Positions 8,495 through 16,412 of a stretch of 64,000 nt of DNA are shown here, one piece after another (positions within the stretch are counted from its first letter, which is position 1; the number at the start of each line of letters is the position of its first letter). The stretch is from BCD1 sp965230565 (GTDB lineage: Bacteria > Bacteroidota > Bacteroidia > Chitinophagales > Saprospiraceae). The translations under genes and the position numbers were made by a program. The notes beneath the pieces were generated by a model. It saw only the letters and a list, made by a program, of their open reading frames with translations, ran no database searches and was not told where the DNA came from. Location: positions 248,001 to 312,000 of the forward strand of contig CBDDLH010000012.1 in assembly GCA_965230565.1 (NCBI GenBank). Direction: 5' to 3'.

Positions 8495-9721
8495 TTATCT
8501 CTTCTTTTTATAATGTTTTTTTCCACCGGATTTTCTTCCACCTTTTCCACGAGGTTTATACGATCTTTTCTTCAGACTCCATTCCGGACCTTCTCCCAGT
8601 TCGGCAGGTAATGGGGCTTTCATCACCTTTTTTTCAATAAGTTTTTCAATTCGATCGAATTTGTACATCTCCGCCTCATTGATCAGCGTAAGAGCTACTC
8701 CGGTAGTATCGGCTCGTGCTGTTCGCCCGATTCTGTGTACATAATCTTCTGCATCCTGAGGAACGTCATAGTTGATCACCAGGTTGATGTCTTTGATATC
8801 TATTCCACGGCTCAATACATCTGTTGAAACAAGCACTCTGGTTTTTTTGGACCGGAAACGCCTGAGCATTTCTTCCCGTTCTGATTGTTCGAGGTCTGAA
8901 GATATACCTTCTACGTCATAGCCTTTGCCTTTAAGTCCCCGGACTATTTCACCTACCTTTTTTTTGGTGGAGGTAAAAATGATGATGCTTTTGTAATGAG
9001 GTTTATCGGCGATCAAGCCATTGATCAAAGGTGTTTTTTGATTGTCATAAACCAAGTAAGCTGCCTGGAGCACTCCTTCTGCAGGTTTTGAAAGAGCCAG
9101 GGCAATTTCAAAGGGATCCTTCATAGTTTGTTTGACCAGCTTGCGGATATTGGAAGGCATGGTCGCACTGAACATCAGGTTTTGACGTTCCTTGGGTAAA
9201 TATCCTATGATCTTTTGAATGTCATCATAAAAACCCATATCCAGCATTCGGTCAGCTTCATCCAGAATGAGATACTTTATGGTTTTGAAATTAACGTATC
9301 CCATGTTGAGGTGGGAGATAAGTTTTCCCGGCGTAGCAACAACGATATCAACGCCTTTAGTGATGGCCTTTTTTTGCTGTTGCCAGTCGTCCCCGCTTCC
9401 ACCGCCGTAAATGGCAAAAGATCCTACGGGAACAAAATAAGCAAAACCCTGAATGGCCTGGTCAATCTGAATGGCTAATTCCCGTGTAGGGACAACTACG
9501 AGGGCCTGGGTTCCTTTGTGATCACTTTCGATAATTTGTTGGATGACAGGGAGCATGAAAGCAGCGGTCTTACCGGTACCTGTTTGGGCACATGCAATAA
9601 CATCTCTGCCTTTTAAAATTTCCGGGATGGTTTGTTCCTGAATGGGAGTAGCTGTTTCAAAACCCATGAAGTCCAGAGCCTCCAGCACGTTATCATGCAA
9701 ACCTAATTCTTCAAAATTCAT
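8495..9721 (-). CDS. DEAD-box ATP-dependent RNA helicase
   Basis: A complete DEAD-box core of 408 residues. In order: Q motif TPIQEQTIPEIL, motif I AQTGTGKT, Ia PTRELAIQ, II DEAD in LILDEADRM, III SAT, and the C-terminal RecA-like domain with IIFTSTKKK, VLVSTDVLSRGIDI and HRIGRTARA. The last 25 or so residues are Lys/Arg/Gly-rich, an RNA-binding tail typical of RhlE-like helicases. It should unwind short RNA duplexes in ribosome assembly or mRNA turnover. It follows ftsK on the same strand with about 60 nt between them. Confidence 0.95.
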   Translation of the reverse strand: MNFEELGLHDNVLEALDFMGFETATPIQEQTIPEILKGRDVIACAQTGTGKTAAFMLPVIQQIIESDHKGTQALVVVPTRELAIQIDQAIQGFAYFVPVGSFAIYGGGSGDDWQQQKKAITKGVDIVVATPGKLISHLNMGYVNFKTIKYLILDEADRMLDMGFYDDIQKIIGYLPKERQNLMFSATMPSNIRKLVKQTMKDPFEIALALSKPAEGVLQAAYLVYDNQKTPLINGLIADKPHYKSIIIFTSTKKKVGEIVRGLKGKGYDVEGISSDLEQSEREEMLRRFRSKKTRVLVSTDVLSRGIDIKDINLVINYDVPQDAEDYVHRIGRTARADTTGVALTLINEAEMYKFDRIEKLIEKKVMKAPLPAELGEGPEWSLKKRSYKPRGKGGRKSGGKKHYKKKR

Positions 9722-9781
9722 ATTGTGGTCTTAAAAAAGGCTGGTTGTTCTGCCTTGTTAGATGACTAATTTTAATCTAAA

Positions 9782-12244
9782 TCATTTTTGGTTCCTGAAC
9801 ATTTCGAGGAAGCTGTCGAGTTCTCTTTCGTCATACATAAGTACTTCCCGGGCTTTACTTCCTTCACTCGGACCTACGATCCCTATGGCTTCCAGTTGAT
9901 CCATAATCCTTCCTGCCCGGTTATATCCCAATTTTAAACGACGCTGGATCATGGATGTCGATCCATGTTGATTTGAGACAACCAGTCGTGCAGCGTCTTC
10001 AAACATAGGATCCAGATCGGAATACTTTAAGCTGGAAGACCCGCCGATCTCATCATCACCGTGGAATTCCGGAAGAAAGTGAGGATGTGGATAACCCGTT
10101 TGATTGGCAATGAAATCAATCACTTTTTCCACTTCAGGAGTATCGACAAAGGCCCCCTGTAGACGGACCATTTCACCACCAACGGAAAGCAACATATCCC
10201 CGCGGCCGATCAACTGGTCAGCCCCTCCTGCATCGAGAATGGTCCTTGAATCTACCTTGGCGGTAACCTTATAAGCGATCCTCGCCGGGAAGTTGGCTTT
10301 GATCACCCCGGTAATGATATTTACCGACGGACGCTGGGTGGCAATGACCAAATGGATACCTACCGCACGCGCCAACTGAGCCAGACGACCGATGGGTAAT
10401 TCGATCTCTTTACCAGCGGTCATGATAAGGTCAGCAAACTCATCGATAACGAGGATAATAAATGGCATGAATTTGTGCCCTTTTGAAGGATTTAATTTTC
10501 GGGAAACAAATTTTTGATTGTATTCCCGGATGTTCCTGGAAGAAGCCTTTTTGAGTAAATCATAACGTTGATCCATTTCGATACAAAGAGAATTCAGTGT
10601 ATGAATTACTTTATTTGTTTCGGTTGTAATAGGCTCTTCCTGATCTGGTAAATATGCCAGGAAGTGTTTAAGCAATTTGCTGTATGGAAAGAGTTCTACC
10701 TTCTTCGGATCGATCAATACAAATTTGATCTGAGAAGGGTGTTTCTTATAAAGTAGTGATAACAAAATGGCGTTGATACCAACAGACTTACCCTGACCGG
10801 TGGCCCCTGCAACCAGCAGGTGAGGCATCTTGGCCAGGTCTGCAACGAGCACCTCATTGGAAATGGTTTTTCCCAGGGCGATAGGCAAATCCATTTTAGC
10901 GTGTTTGAACTTCTCGGAATGCAAGACCTCCCGCATTGAAACGATTTGTTGTTTCTTGTTGGGAACTTCAATACCAATAGTACCTTTGCCCGGTATAGGT
11001 GCAATGATACGAATACCCAAAGCCGACAAACTCAGGGCGATATCATCTTCGAGGTTTTTGATTCTGGAAATCCTGACACCGGGGGCGGGAATAATTTCAT
11101 ATAAGGTAACTGTAGGACCTATCGTAGCGCGTATCTTGATGATCTCAATTTTATAATTGAGCAGCGTTTCGATGATCTGGTCCTTATTATTTTCCAGTTC
11201 CGCCCGGTCGATCTCTACTTTTTTGTCGGAATAATCGTCCAGTAACTGAATGGAAGGAAATTCATACATGGAGAGATCGAGCGTTGGATCGTAAGGTTCG
11301 GTATGATCCTTGTTTTCTTCTGTAATGGACAGGGACGTTGGAGGTTCTTCCTGTCCGTCTGATTGGGTTTCCTCTTCTCCGGTTTTGATTTCGAGTTCTC
11401 CTTCTCCGACTTTGAGGGATTCTGGTTTTGGTTTTTTCAAACCACCCAGTTTGAGTGCAAGCTGACTGGCGGTAACACCCTCTTTGGGTTTTTCTTCTTT
11501 TTCTTCTGGTTGTTCGGGCAGGTTGTCATCATCATCACCTCTTTGACCGGGGCGCAAGGTTGCCGGCTTATCGGGGTTCTTCAGGGCATCGATATCCTCC
11601 AGTGTTTTTTTATTGGTACTGAAGCCATTTCTGATATATGCCTTTAAGTCTTCAAAGAATCCTCCCGGGGTAAGATCGTTAAAGTTCGGGTTGAGTTGCC
11701 AGATCAGGAATCCGGCGATAGCAAAAATAAATAAGATAATGAGTCCTGCAGTGCCCACGAAACTTTTCATCCATTGGCTAACCCCTTCTCCAAAGGCACC
11801 GCCCCAGGGAAATTCAGAAAAGCCGCCAAAGATGAATTCCAGCATCATGGAAATCAACAACAGTAGTAAAAAAGATTTATTGAGGATGGGAATGAATTTG
11901 GTAAATGGTTTCCTTTGGATCAACCAAAGGCCTCCTTTGCCTAAAAGGAAAACAAAGATAAAACTGGAAAGTCCGAATCCCCAGAAGAAAAAGGTGTGAG
12001 AAACTATAGCTCCAAGCCTTCCCAGCCAGTTGGCCATGTCAATGTCACTTCTCAAAACCTGGGTCCAGGAAAAACGGAATACTTTGTCCTGATCGATGGA
12101 CCAGGTAAAAATATAGGAAACAAAAGCTATAAAAAGGTATAACCCGAAAAACAGGCATAATACTCCTATTAACTTAGGAACGCGCTCATCATTGATGCCC
12201 AGTTTCAGGGAAAGTTGACCTTTTTTCTTTTTTCTTTTAGCCAT
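9782..12244 (-). CDS. ftsK: DNA translocase FtsK/SpoIIIE
   Basis: An 820-residue FtsK protein. The N-terminus carries four or so membrane helices between residues 25 and 190, followed by an acidic and Pro/Lys-rich linker (about 200-330) that is short compared with E. coli FtsK. The motor has Walker A GATGQGKSVG near residue 478, FVLIDPKKVELFPY and Walker B ILVIDEFADL. The C-terminus is a winged-helix gamma domain (SMIQRRLKLGYNRAGRIMDQLE) that reads orienting DNA sequences. It acts at the septum, pumping chromosome termini into daughter cells. A perfect TAnnTTTG -7 element lies just upstream at 12271-12278. Confidence 0.97.
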   Translation of the reverse strand: MAKRKKKKGQLSLKLGINDERVPKLIGVLCLFFGLYLFIAFVSYIFTWSIDQDKVFRFSWTQVLRSDIDMANWLGRLGAIVSHTFFFWGFGLSSFIFVFLLGKGGLWLIQRKPFTKFIPILNKSFLLLLLISMMLEFIFGGFSEFPWGGAFGEGVSQWMKSFVGTAGLIILFIFAIAGFLIWQLNPNFNDLTPGGFFEDLKAYIRNGFSTNKKTLEDIDALKNPDKPATLRPGQRGDDDDNLPEQPEEKEEKPKEGVTASQLALKLGGLKKPKPESLKVGEGELEIKTGEEETQSDGQEEPPTSLSITEENKDHTEPYDPTLDLSMYEFPSIQLLDDYSDKKVEIDRAELENNKDQIIETLLNYKIEIIKIRATIGPTVTLYEIIPAPGVRISRIKNLEDDIALSLSALGIRIIAPIPGKGTIGIEVPNKKQQIVSMREVLHSEKFKHAKMDLPIALGKTISNEVLVADLAKMPHLLVAGATGQGKSVGINAILLSLLYKKHPSQIKFVLIDPKKVELFPYSKLLKHFLAYLPDQEEPITTETNKVIHTLNSLCIEMDQRYDLLKKASSRNIREYNQKFVSRKLNPSKGHKFMPFIILVIDEFADLIMTAGKEIELPIGRLAQLARAVGIHLVIATQRPSVNIITGVIKANFPARIAYKVTAKVDSRTILDAGGADQLIGRGDMLLSVGGEMVRLQGAFVDTPEVEKVIDFIANQTGYPHPHFLPEFHGDDEIGGSSSLKYSDLDPMFEDAARLVVSNQHGSTSMIQRRLKLGYNRAGRIMDQLEAIGIVGPSEGSKAREVLMYDERELDSFLEMFRNQK

Positions 12245-12270
12245 ACAAACAATCTAGTTTGCAATAATAT

Positions 12271-12278
12271 CAAATTTA
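12271..12278 (-). promoter_or_regulatory. Candidate -7 element of ftsK
   Basis: Minus-strand TAAATTTG matches TAnnTTTG, placed 27 nt before the ftsK ATG. The expected -33 box is not evident. Confidence 0.35.
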
Positions 12279-12337
12279 GATGGGAATGCAAAGGTTAAGG
12301 TGGGAATGAATTGTTTTAAATAATATCAATACACTAT

Positions 12338-12397
12338 GTTTTAAAACCTAAAAAGTTTAAAATTATTTGTTTAATAAAATATTTTGTTTTATCTTGC
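12338..12397 (+). promoter_or_regulatory. Candidate promoter and palindromic operator of the S24 repressor gene
   Basis: TTTG at 12366-12369 and TATCTTGC at 12390-12397 are 20 nt apart, close to the Bacteroidota -33/-7 pattern, though the -7 box is imperfect. A 10-bp perfect palindrome GTTTTAAAAC (12338-12347) lies just upstream and is a possible operator for autoregulation. Confidence 0.4.
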
Positions 12398-12419
12398 GGG
12401 CAAATTAAAATACTGCTTT

Positions 12420-13151
12420 ATGATCAGAGAAGACAGAATTGAATTAAATAAACGTTTTATCAAAGTTTTTAAATTGCTCGAGGAGCGTGGGGATATTGTG
12501 AAGAATGATCGCAATGGAAAAGGTATGGGAGATTTTGCCAAAAAAATCCTTGGTAACCGTGCTTATGGTCATATCATACGGGCATATCTTAATGAAAGCG
12601 ATAAACGATGTCTCGATTACAGGCAGGCCAGAATCCTTTGCAGGGAGTATGGAGTTAATGAGTCGTATTTGCTGGAAGGTACCGGTACACCCTTTGGTTT
12701 TGATCTTCCTGAATCCAGTCAGGAAGGGGAATCAGTGCTTACAGGGAATATTTTATTCACTACGGTTGAAGCTTTTGCCGGTGCAACAGTTGAAGCCGGA
12801 AGTTTTGCCACAGAAGATTATGAACGTTTTTCAATTCCTGGATTGACCAGAGGTAATCTGGTAGCCTTTCCTATTAATGGTAACAGTATGGAGCCTATCA
12901 TCAACGACGGGGATATCGTCATCTGTAGCCAGATCGCCGGAGTTCATGAATTGAAAGACAATAAAATTTATGCAGTAAAAAACAACGGATCTCTTTGGGT
13001 CAAGTATATTCAAAAGGTGCCTAATCCCAAAGGAAGAGTGACACGACTGAAGCTCATTTCTGCCAATCACCTCGAACATGATCCTTTCGAAGAAGAGGTT
13101 AACGAATATACCCGCTTATACCAGGTAATCCGTAAAATCAGCGATTTATAA
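12420..13151 (+). CDS. S24/LexA-type self-cleaving transcriptional repressor
   Basis: I take ATG at 12420 as start (243 residues); the TTG further upstream overlaps the promoter. The N-terminal 90 or so residues look like a helix-turn-helix region ending in NESYLLEGTGTPFG, as in phage-type repressors. The C-terminal half is a peptidase S24 domain with nucleophile Ser156 in NGNSMEPIINDGD and Lys195 in GSLWVKYI, 39 residues later, as in LexA. An Ala120-Gly121 bond in VEAFAGAT lies 35 residues before the serine and fits the LexA/CI self-cleavage site. It probably represses its own and DNA-damage or prophage genes until RecA-stimulated cleavage. No phage genes surround it. It is divergent from ftsK. 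Confidence 0.85.
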   Translation: MIREDRIELNKRFIKVFKLLEERGDIVKNDRNGKGMGDFAKKILGNRAYGHIIRAYLNESDKRCLDYRQARILCREYGVNESYLLEGTGTPFGFDLPESSQEGESVLTGNILFTTVEAFAGATVEAGSFATEDYERFSIPGLTRGNLVAFPINGNSMEPIINDGDIVICSQIAGVHELKDNKIYAVKNNGSLWVKYIQKVPNPKGRVTRLKLISANHLEHDPFEEEVNEYTRLYQVIRKISDL

Positions 13152-13156
13152 AAGGT

Positions 13157-13208
13157 GATTGTGTTTGTATGCTTTAGCCACAAGCATTAAAATAATTCCA
13201 AACACAAT
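13157..13208 (+). terminator. Nested hairpin after the S24 repressor gene
   Basis: ATTGTGTTTG (13158-13167) pairs with CAAACACAAT (13199-13208), enclosing a smaller ATGCTT/AAGCAT hairpin, six bases after the stop codon. There is no immediate T-run, so it may be a terminator or a 3' stabilising structure. Confidence 0.4.
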
Positions 13209-13264
13209 TATCCTGCTGTTTTTTTCACTGCTCTTGAGATGTATGTCTTGAGAGCTTTTTGTAT

Positions 13265-13320
13265 ATCGTAACCACCGAATTCATTCGGTGCGTCAAGCCG
13301 AATGAATTCGGCGAGTACGA
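13265..13320. repeat. Palindromic intergenic repeat, copy 1
   Basis: Inverted repeat with arms of about 23 bp (13265-13288 and 13298-13320) around the loop TGCGTCAAG. The core arms are CCGAATTCATTCGG and CCGAATGAATTCGG, and the outer parts end in GTACGA. A second copy at 52282-52358 shares arms and loop, so this is a dispersed REP-like element. Confidence 0.8.
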
Positions 13321-13347
13321 GATTTGTCAAAATGTAAAAAATCCAAA

Positions 13348-15570
13348 TTAAATATTAAACCAATAAGTGAGCTTAGCTACAATAGCTCTGTTTTTATGTA
13401 AAAAGTCGCTCGCAAAATAGTTATCCGTATATACAATAAACAGATCAGATACAGGGGCAAAGCGCCATTGAAATCTTGTATTGATATTAAAATTATCTGC
13501 CTGACTATTGTATTGTACGAATGTGGTAAGGAAGATACTTTTGGAAAAAGTTAGGTCAATACGAGGGCCAATCAAAAATAAGTCCGTACTGGCATATGGA
13601 TCCGGTAAAGTAATTCTGTTTAAGTTAAAATCAATACCTATTTGAGCAAAAGGTTGTAATCTTATTCCCAGGTTTCCGCGAAGACTATACCTTTCACCAT
13701 TGTAAAACTGCCCTATACCCAGATCTCCTCTGAATGTGATAATCTGCCGTTGATCTGACCTGTAATTCAACCGGAAGGAGCTAAAGTTGTAAAGGGAATC
13801 CGAAGGCAGCGGAGTAGCATCGGTTCTTGTGGGATCAAACTCTTCAAACAGATAAATAGCTTCATTTTGGAGCGTGGTACGTAAATTACTGTTATTTCTA
13901 AAACGGACATCATAAAATAATTCAAAAAGATGATCTGTTCTTCCATAATCCGGATCCCAGAATATCCTGCTTTCAATTCCAGGGCCGTGACGGTCGATTT
14001 TTGATTCTGCGGAGGTGTAAAAGTATAACCTGGCTTCCGGTGCAATGTTGAAATACCCGGTCCGAGGGACAAACCCCGTTTCTGCTTCATAATTCTCTCC
14101 AACAAGATTATGGTTCCACTGAACAGAATAGCGGTATCGCTCATATTCGAGGGAAGCACCGTGAGCCAATTGGCCTGTTAGACTTTCGGGAGTAAAAGCC
14201 TGGTGGTAGAAAACTTTGCCATTCCAGAAATTATCCTTCGAAGCAATATTGTAATCCAGGCCAATGACTCTGTTATAAGGATTTATTTCAAGAGTGTCCG
14301 GCGCTGAAATAGTTTGTTTATTTACGAAAATCACTCCAAAATTAGACCTCGAAAATATTTTTCGCTGGAGGGCCAGAACACTGTAATTAAATGCCGGAAT
14401 TTCATCTTTTTTATTCGTTTGCATATTCATTACCCCCAGTCGCCAGTTATTGTCCAGTTTGCCATTTAATCGGGCACCAAGTAAGATGGGAACTTGTTCT
14501 GTTGTTTCTGTTACTTCATTGTACCCGGAACCAATTCTTCTCGAAAAGAACGGGTTGATCCTATTGGTACCAAAAGAACCAAACAAGTCCATATTTTCAA
14601 TAAAAAACTGCCTGCGTTCAGGAAAGAATACTTCAAAACGATCAAGGTTGATCACTTGCCTGTCCACTTCAACCTGTGAAAAGTCAGGATTGACCGTAAG
14701 ATCTAGATTTAAACCAGAAGTTATGGCAACTTTTGCATCCAGCCCTGCATTACCCGATAAATCCGGGTCCAGGTTTTCTTCTGTATTTTGAACGAAACTT
14801 CCGGAAGCATAGGGTATGATGGAGATGTTGCTGCCGTTTTTTTGAAGGGGCTCTTCCCAAACCATTTTTCCCATATGTGCTAACGTCATGATGATTTGTT
14901 GTCTTGGAATTCTTTGCCAGGAGGAATTGGTATTGGTTTGTGTGTCGAAACGGTAACTATTGAAATTCCATTCTTTTGAACCTTCCTTAAATCGTAAAGT
15001 TGAGAAAGGTATGGCCAGTTCACAGGTCCAATAACCGTCATGTATAGCAGAGTTTCCTTTCCACTTATTGTCCCAGGCATCATTCCAGTCACGGCCTGAG
15101 TTGCCGCCATTGGCGATAAGGGCTTCTCTGGTTACGCCAAAAGGATTCATTCCGAAAACAAAGGCATTGGTATTGTCCTGAAAAGGATCCAGAAGAAAGG
15201 TCAGGTTATCGTTTCCACCTGCACGGAAATCACGGCGTAGAGAAGGAGTGATATAGTCATTTCCAACAGAATAACATTTTGCCGCTATGTAAAGGAATTT
15301 TTCATCATAAGTCATAAATATTTCCGTCTGCGGATTTGCCAGCGTTGTATCCTGAGGGAAATATTGCCAAAAATCCTGTGCCGGATCTCCGGCAAACCAG
15401 GCAGCTTCTTTCAGATGGCCGTCAAGTATGATTTGTTCCGTGGTTTTTTTAAGTATGATTTGCGAATCCTCATAATGGTTCTGTACCTGGGAAGAGGCAG
15501 AAAAGAAAAAGGTGAAACAGAGAAATAAGATAAAAACAGATTTTTTTAAATAACATATCCGCTTTTTCAT
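13348..15570 (-). CDS. CBM9-like/DUF5916 outer-membrane protein
   Basis: A 740-residue protein with a signal peptide (residues 1-28, ending SASSQ). An N-terminal CBM9-like beta sandwich follows, from IILDGHLKEAAWFAG to about residue 220. The remaining 500 or so residues are DUF5916, with the family stretch LDRFEVFFPERRQFFIEN and many alternating strands ending in an aromatic (TYWFNI), which suggests an outer-membrane barrel. Proteins of this architecture are frequent in Bacteroidota and of unknown function. Their CBM9-like domain suggests glycan contact. No SusC/D partner is present. Length is normal for the family. Confidence 0.9.
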   Translation of the reverse strand: MKKRICYLKKSVFILFLCFTFFFSASSQVQNHYEDSQIILKKTTEQIILDGHLKEAAWFAGDPAQDFWQYFPQDTTLANPQTEIFMTYDEKFLYIAAKCYSVGNDYITPSLRRDFRAGGNDNLTFLLDPFQDNTNAFVFGMNPFGVTREALIANGGNSGRDWNDAWDNKWKGNSAIHDGYWTCELAIPFSTLRFKEGSKEWNFNSYRFDTQTNTNSSWQRIPRQQIIMTLAHMGKMVWEEPLQKNGSNISIIPYASGSFVQNTEENLDPDLSGNAGLDAKVAITSGLNLDLTVNPDFSQVEVDRQVINLDRFEVFFPERRQFFIENMDLFGSFGTNRINPFFSRRIGSGYNEVTETTEQVPILLGARLNGKLDNNWRLGVMNMQTNKKDEIPAFNYSVLALQRKIFSRSNFGVIFVNKQTISAPDTLEINPYNRVIGLDYNIASKDNFWNGKVFYHQAFTPESLTGQLAHGASLEYERYRYSVQWNHNLVGENYEAETGFVPRTGYFNIAPEARLYFYTSAESKIDRHGPGIESRIFWDPDYGRTDHLFELFYDVRFRNNSNLRTTLQNEAIYLFEEFDPTRTDATPLPSDSLYNFSSFRLNYRSDQRQIITFRGDLGIGQFYNGERYSLRGNLGIRLQPFAQIGIDFNLNRITLPDPYASTDLFLIGPRIDLTFSKSIFLTTFVQYNSQADNFNINTRFQWRFAPVSDLFIVYTDNYFASDFLHKNRAIVAKLTYWFNI

Positions 15571-15763
15571 GCTAAAGAAAGTTTTTGCGTCTCAACCAAA
15601 TGCAAGGATCAGGTGTTATCGAAAAGTAGTTACCGCAAATATATATATTTGCAAAAAAATTGAATTTAATCATAGTGTAACACATTTTTACATTTAGATG
15701 TTCATATTTCTTGGAAAATGGACGAGTTGAATGTTAAATGAAAAACACATAAAAAACTAACTT

Positions 15764-16174
15764 ATGTATCCAGAACAATTGACCATTCCAATGGCTAAGG
15801 AACTTACCGACAATGGTTTCCAGGGCCTTAAATCTCCACAGGAGGTTGATGATCTGCTTGCCAAAGAAGGAACTACTTTAGTAGTGGTGAACAGCGTTTG
15901 TGGTTGTGCAGCAGCCAATGCTCGTCCGGGGGCTTTACTCGCTTCCCGTCATAGCAAAAGCCCTGATCATTTTGCTACTGTTTTTGCAGGAGTTGATCGT
16001 GAGGCGACTGCAAGAGCTCGTGAGCATATGTTACCATATCCTCCTTCTTCTCCATCAATTGCCCTTTTTAAAGATGGTAAACTTGTACACATGTTGGAGA
16101 GGCACCACATTGAAGGAAGAATGGCCGAGATGATTGCCGAAAATCTCAAAATGGCTTTTGATAAGCATTGTTAA
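15764..16174 (+). CDS. BrxA/BrxB-family bacilliredoxin
   Basis: A 136-residue thioredoxin-fold protein of the YphP/YqiW (DUF1094) family. The hallmark C46-G-C48 motif is in VVNSVCGCAAANARPG, and PPSSPSIALFKDGK forms the usual cis-Pro region. In Firmicutes these proteins remove bacillithiol from oxidised protein thiols; in Bacteroidota the thiol partner may also be bacillithiol. Length is standard. It stands alone as a plus-strand gene between two minus-strand genes, and a long inverted repeat follows its stop codon. Confidence 0.95.
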   Translation: MYPEQLTIPMAKELTDNGFQGLKSPQEVDDLLAKEGTTLVVVNSVCGCAAANARPGALLASRHSKSPDHFATVFAGVDREATARAREHMLPYPPSSPSIALFKDGKLVHMLERHHIEGRMAEMIAENLKMAFDKHC

Positions 16175-16186
16175 TGGACGAAGGTT

Positions 16187-16258
16187 GTTTGAAAAGTCGA
16201 TTTTTCTAAAACTTTATCATAAAAGGAACTTTAGAGGATTAAAATCGACTTTTCAAAC
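16187..16258 (+). terminator. Perfect 18-bp inverted repeat after the bacilliredoxin gene
   Basis: The arm at 16187-16204 (GTTTGAAAAGTCGATTTT) is the exact reverse complement of 16241-16258, with a 36-nt loop that contains a further CTAAA/TTTAG pairing. It lies 12 nt after the stop codon and probably ends the transcript, although no strong T-run follows. Confidence 0.5.
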
Positions 16259-16387
16259 TTGAATAAACTCAAAAACGCGAACCGTTCGGAACTGAGCCTC
16301 TTGAAGGTACCTATCTGGACTTCTCAGGTCTAGCTACTATTTCACCTTGATTAAGAATATTTAAATACACTGAAATCTCAAATTTTG

Positions 16388-16412
16388 GGATGATACATGT
16401 CATGTGTCATCC
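16388..16412 (-). terminator. Hairpin abutting the stop codon of the PKD/barrel gene
   Basis: GGATGATACATG (16388-16399) and CATGTGTCATCC (16401-16412) form a 12-bp stem with one weak pair and a single-base loop. It begins at the first base after the minus-strand stop codon. Confidence 0.4.
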
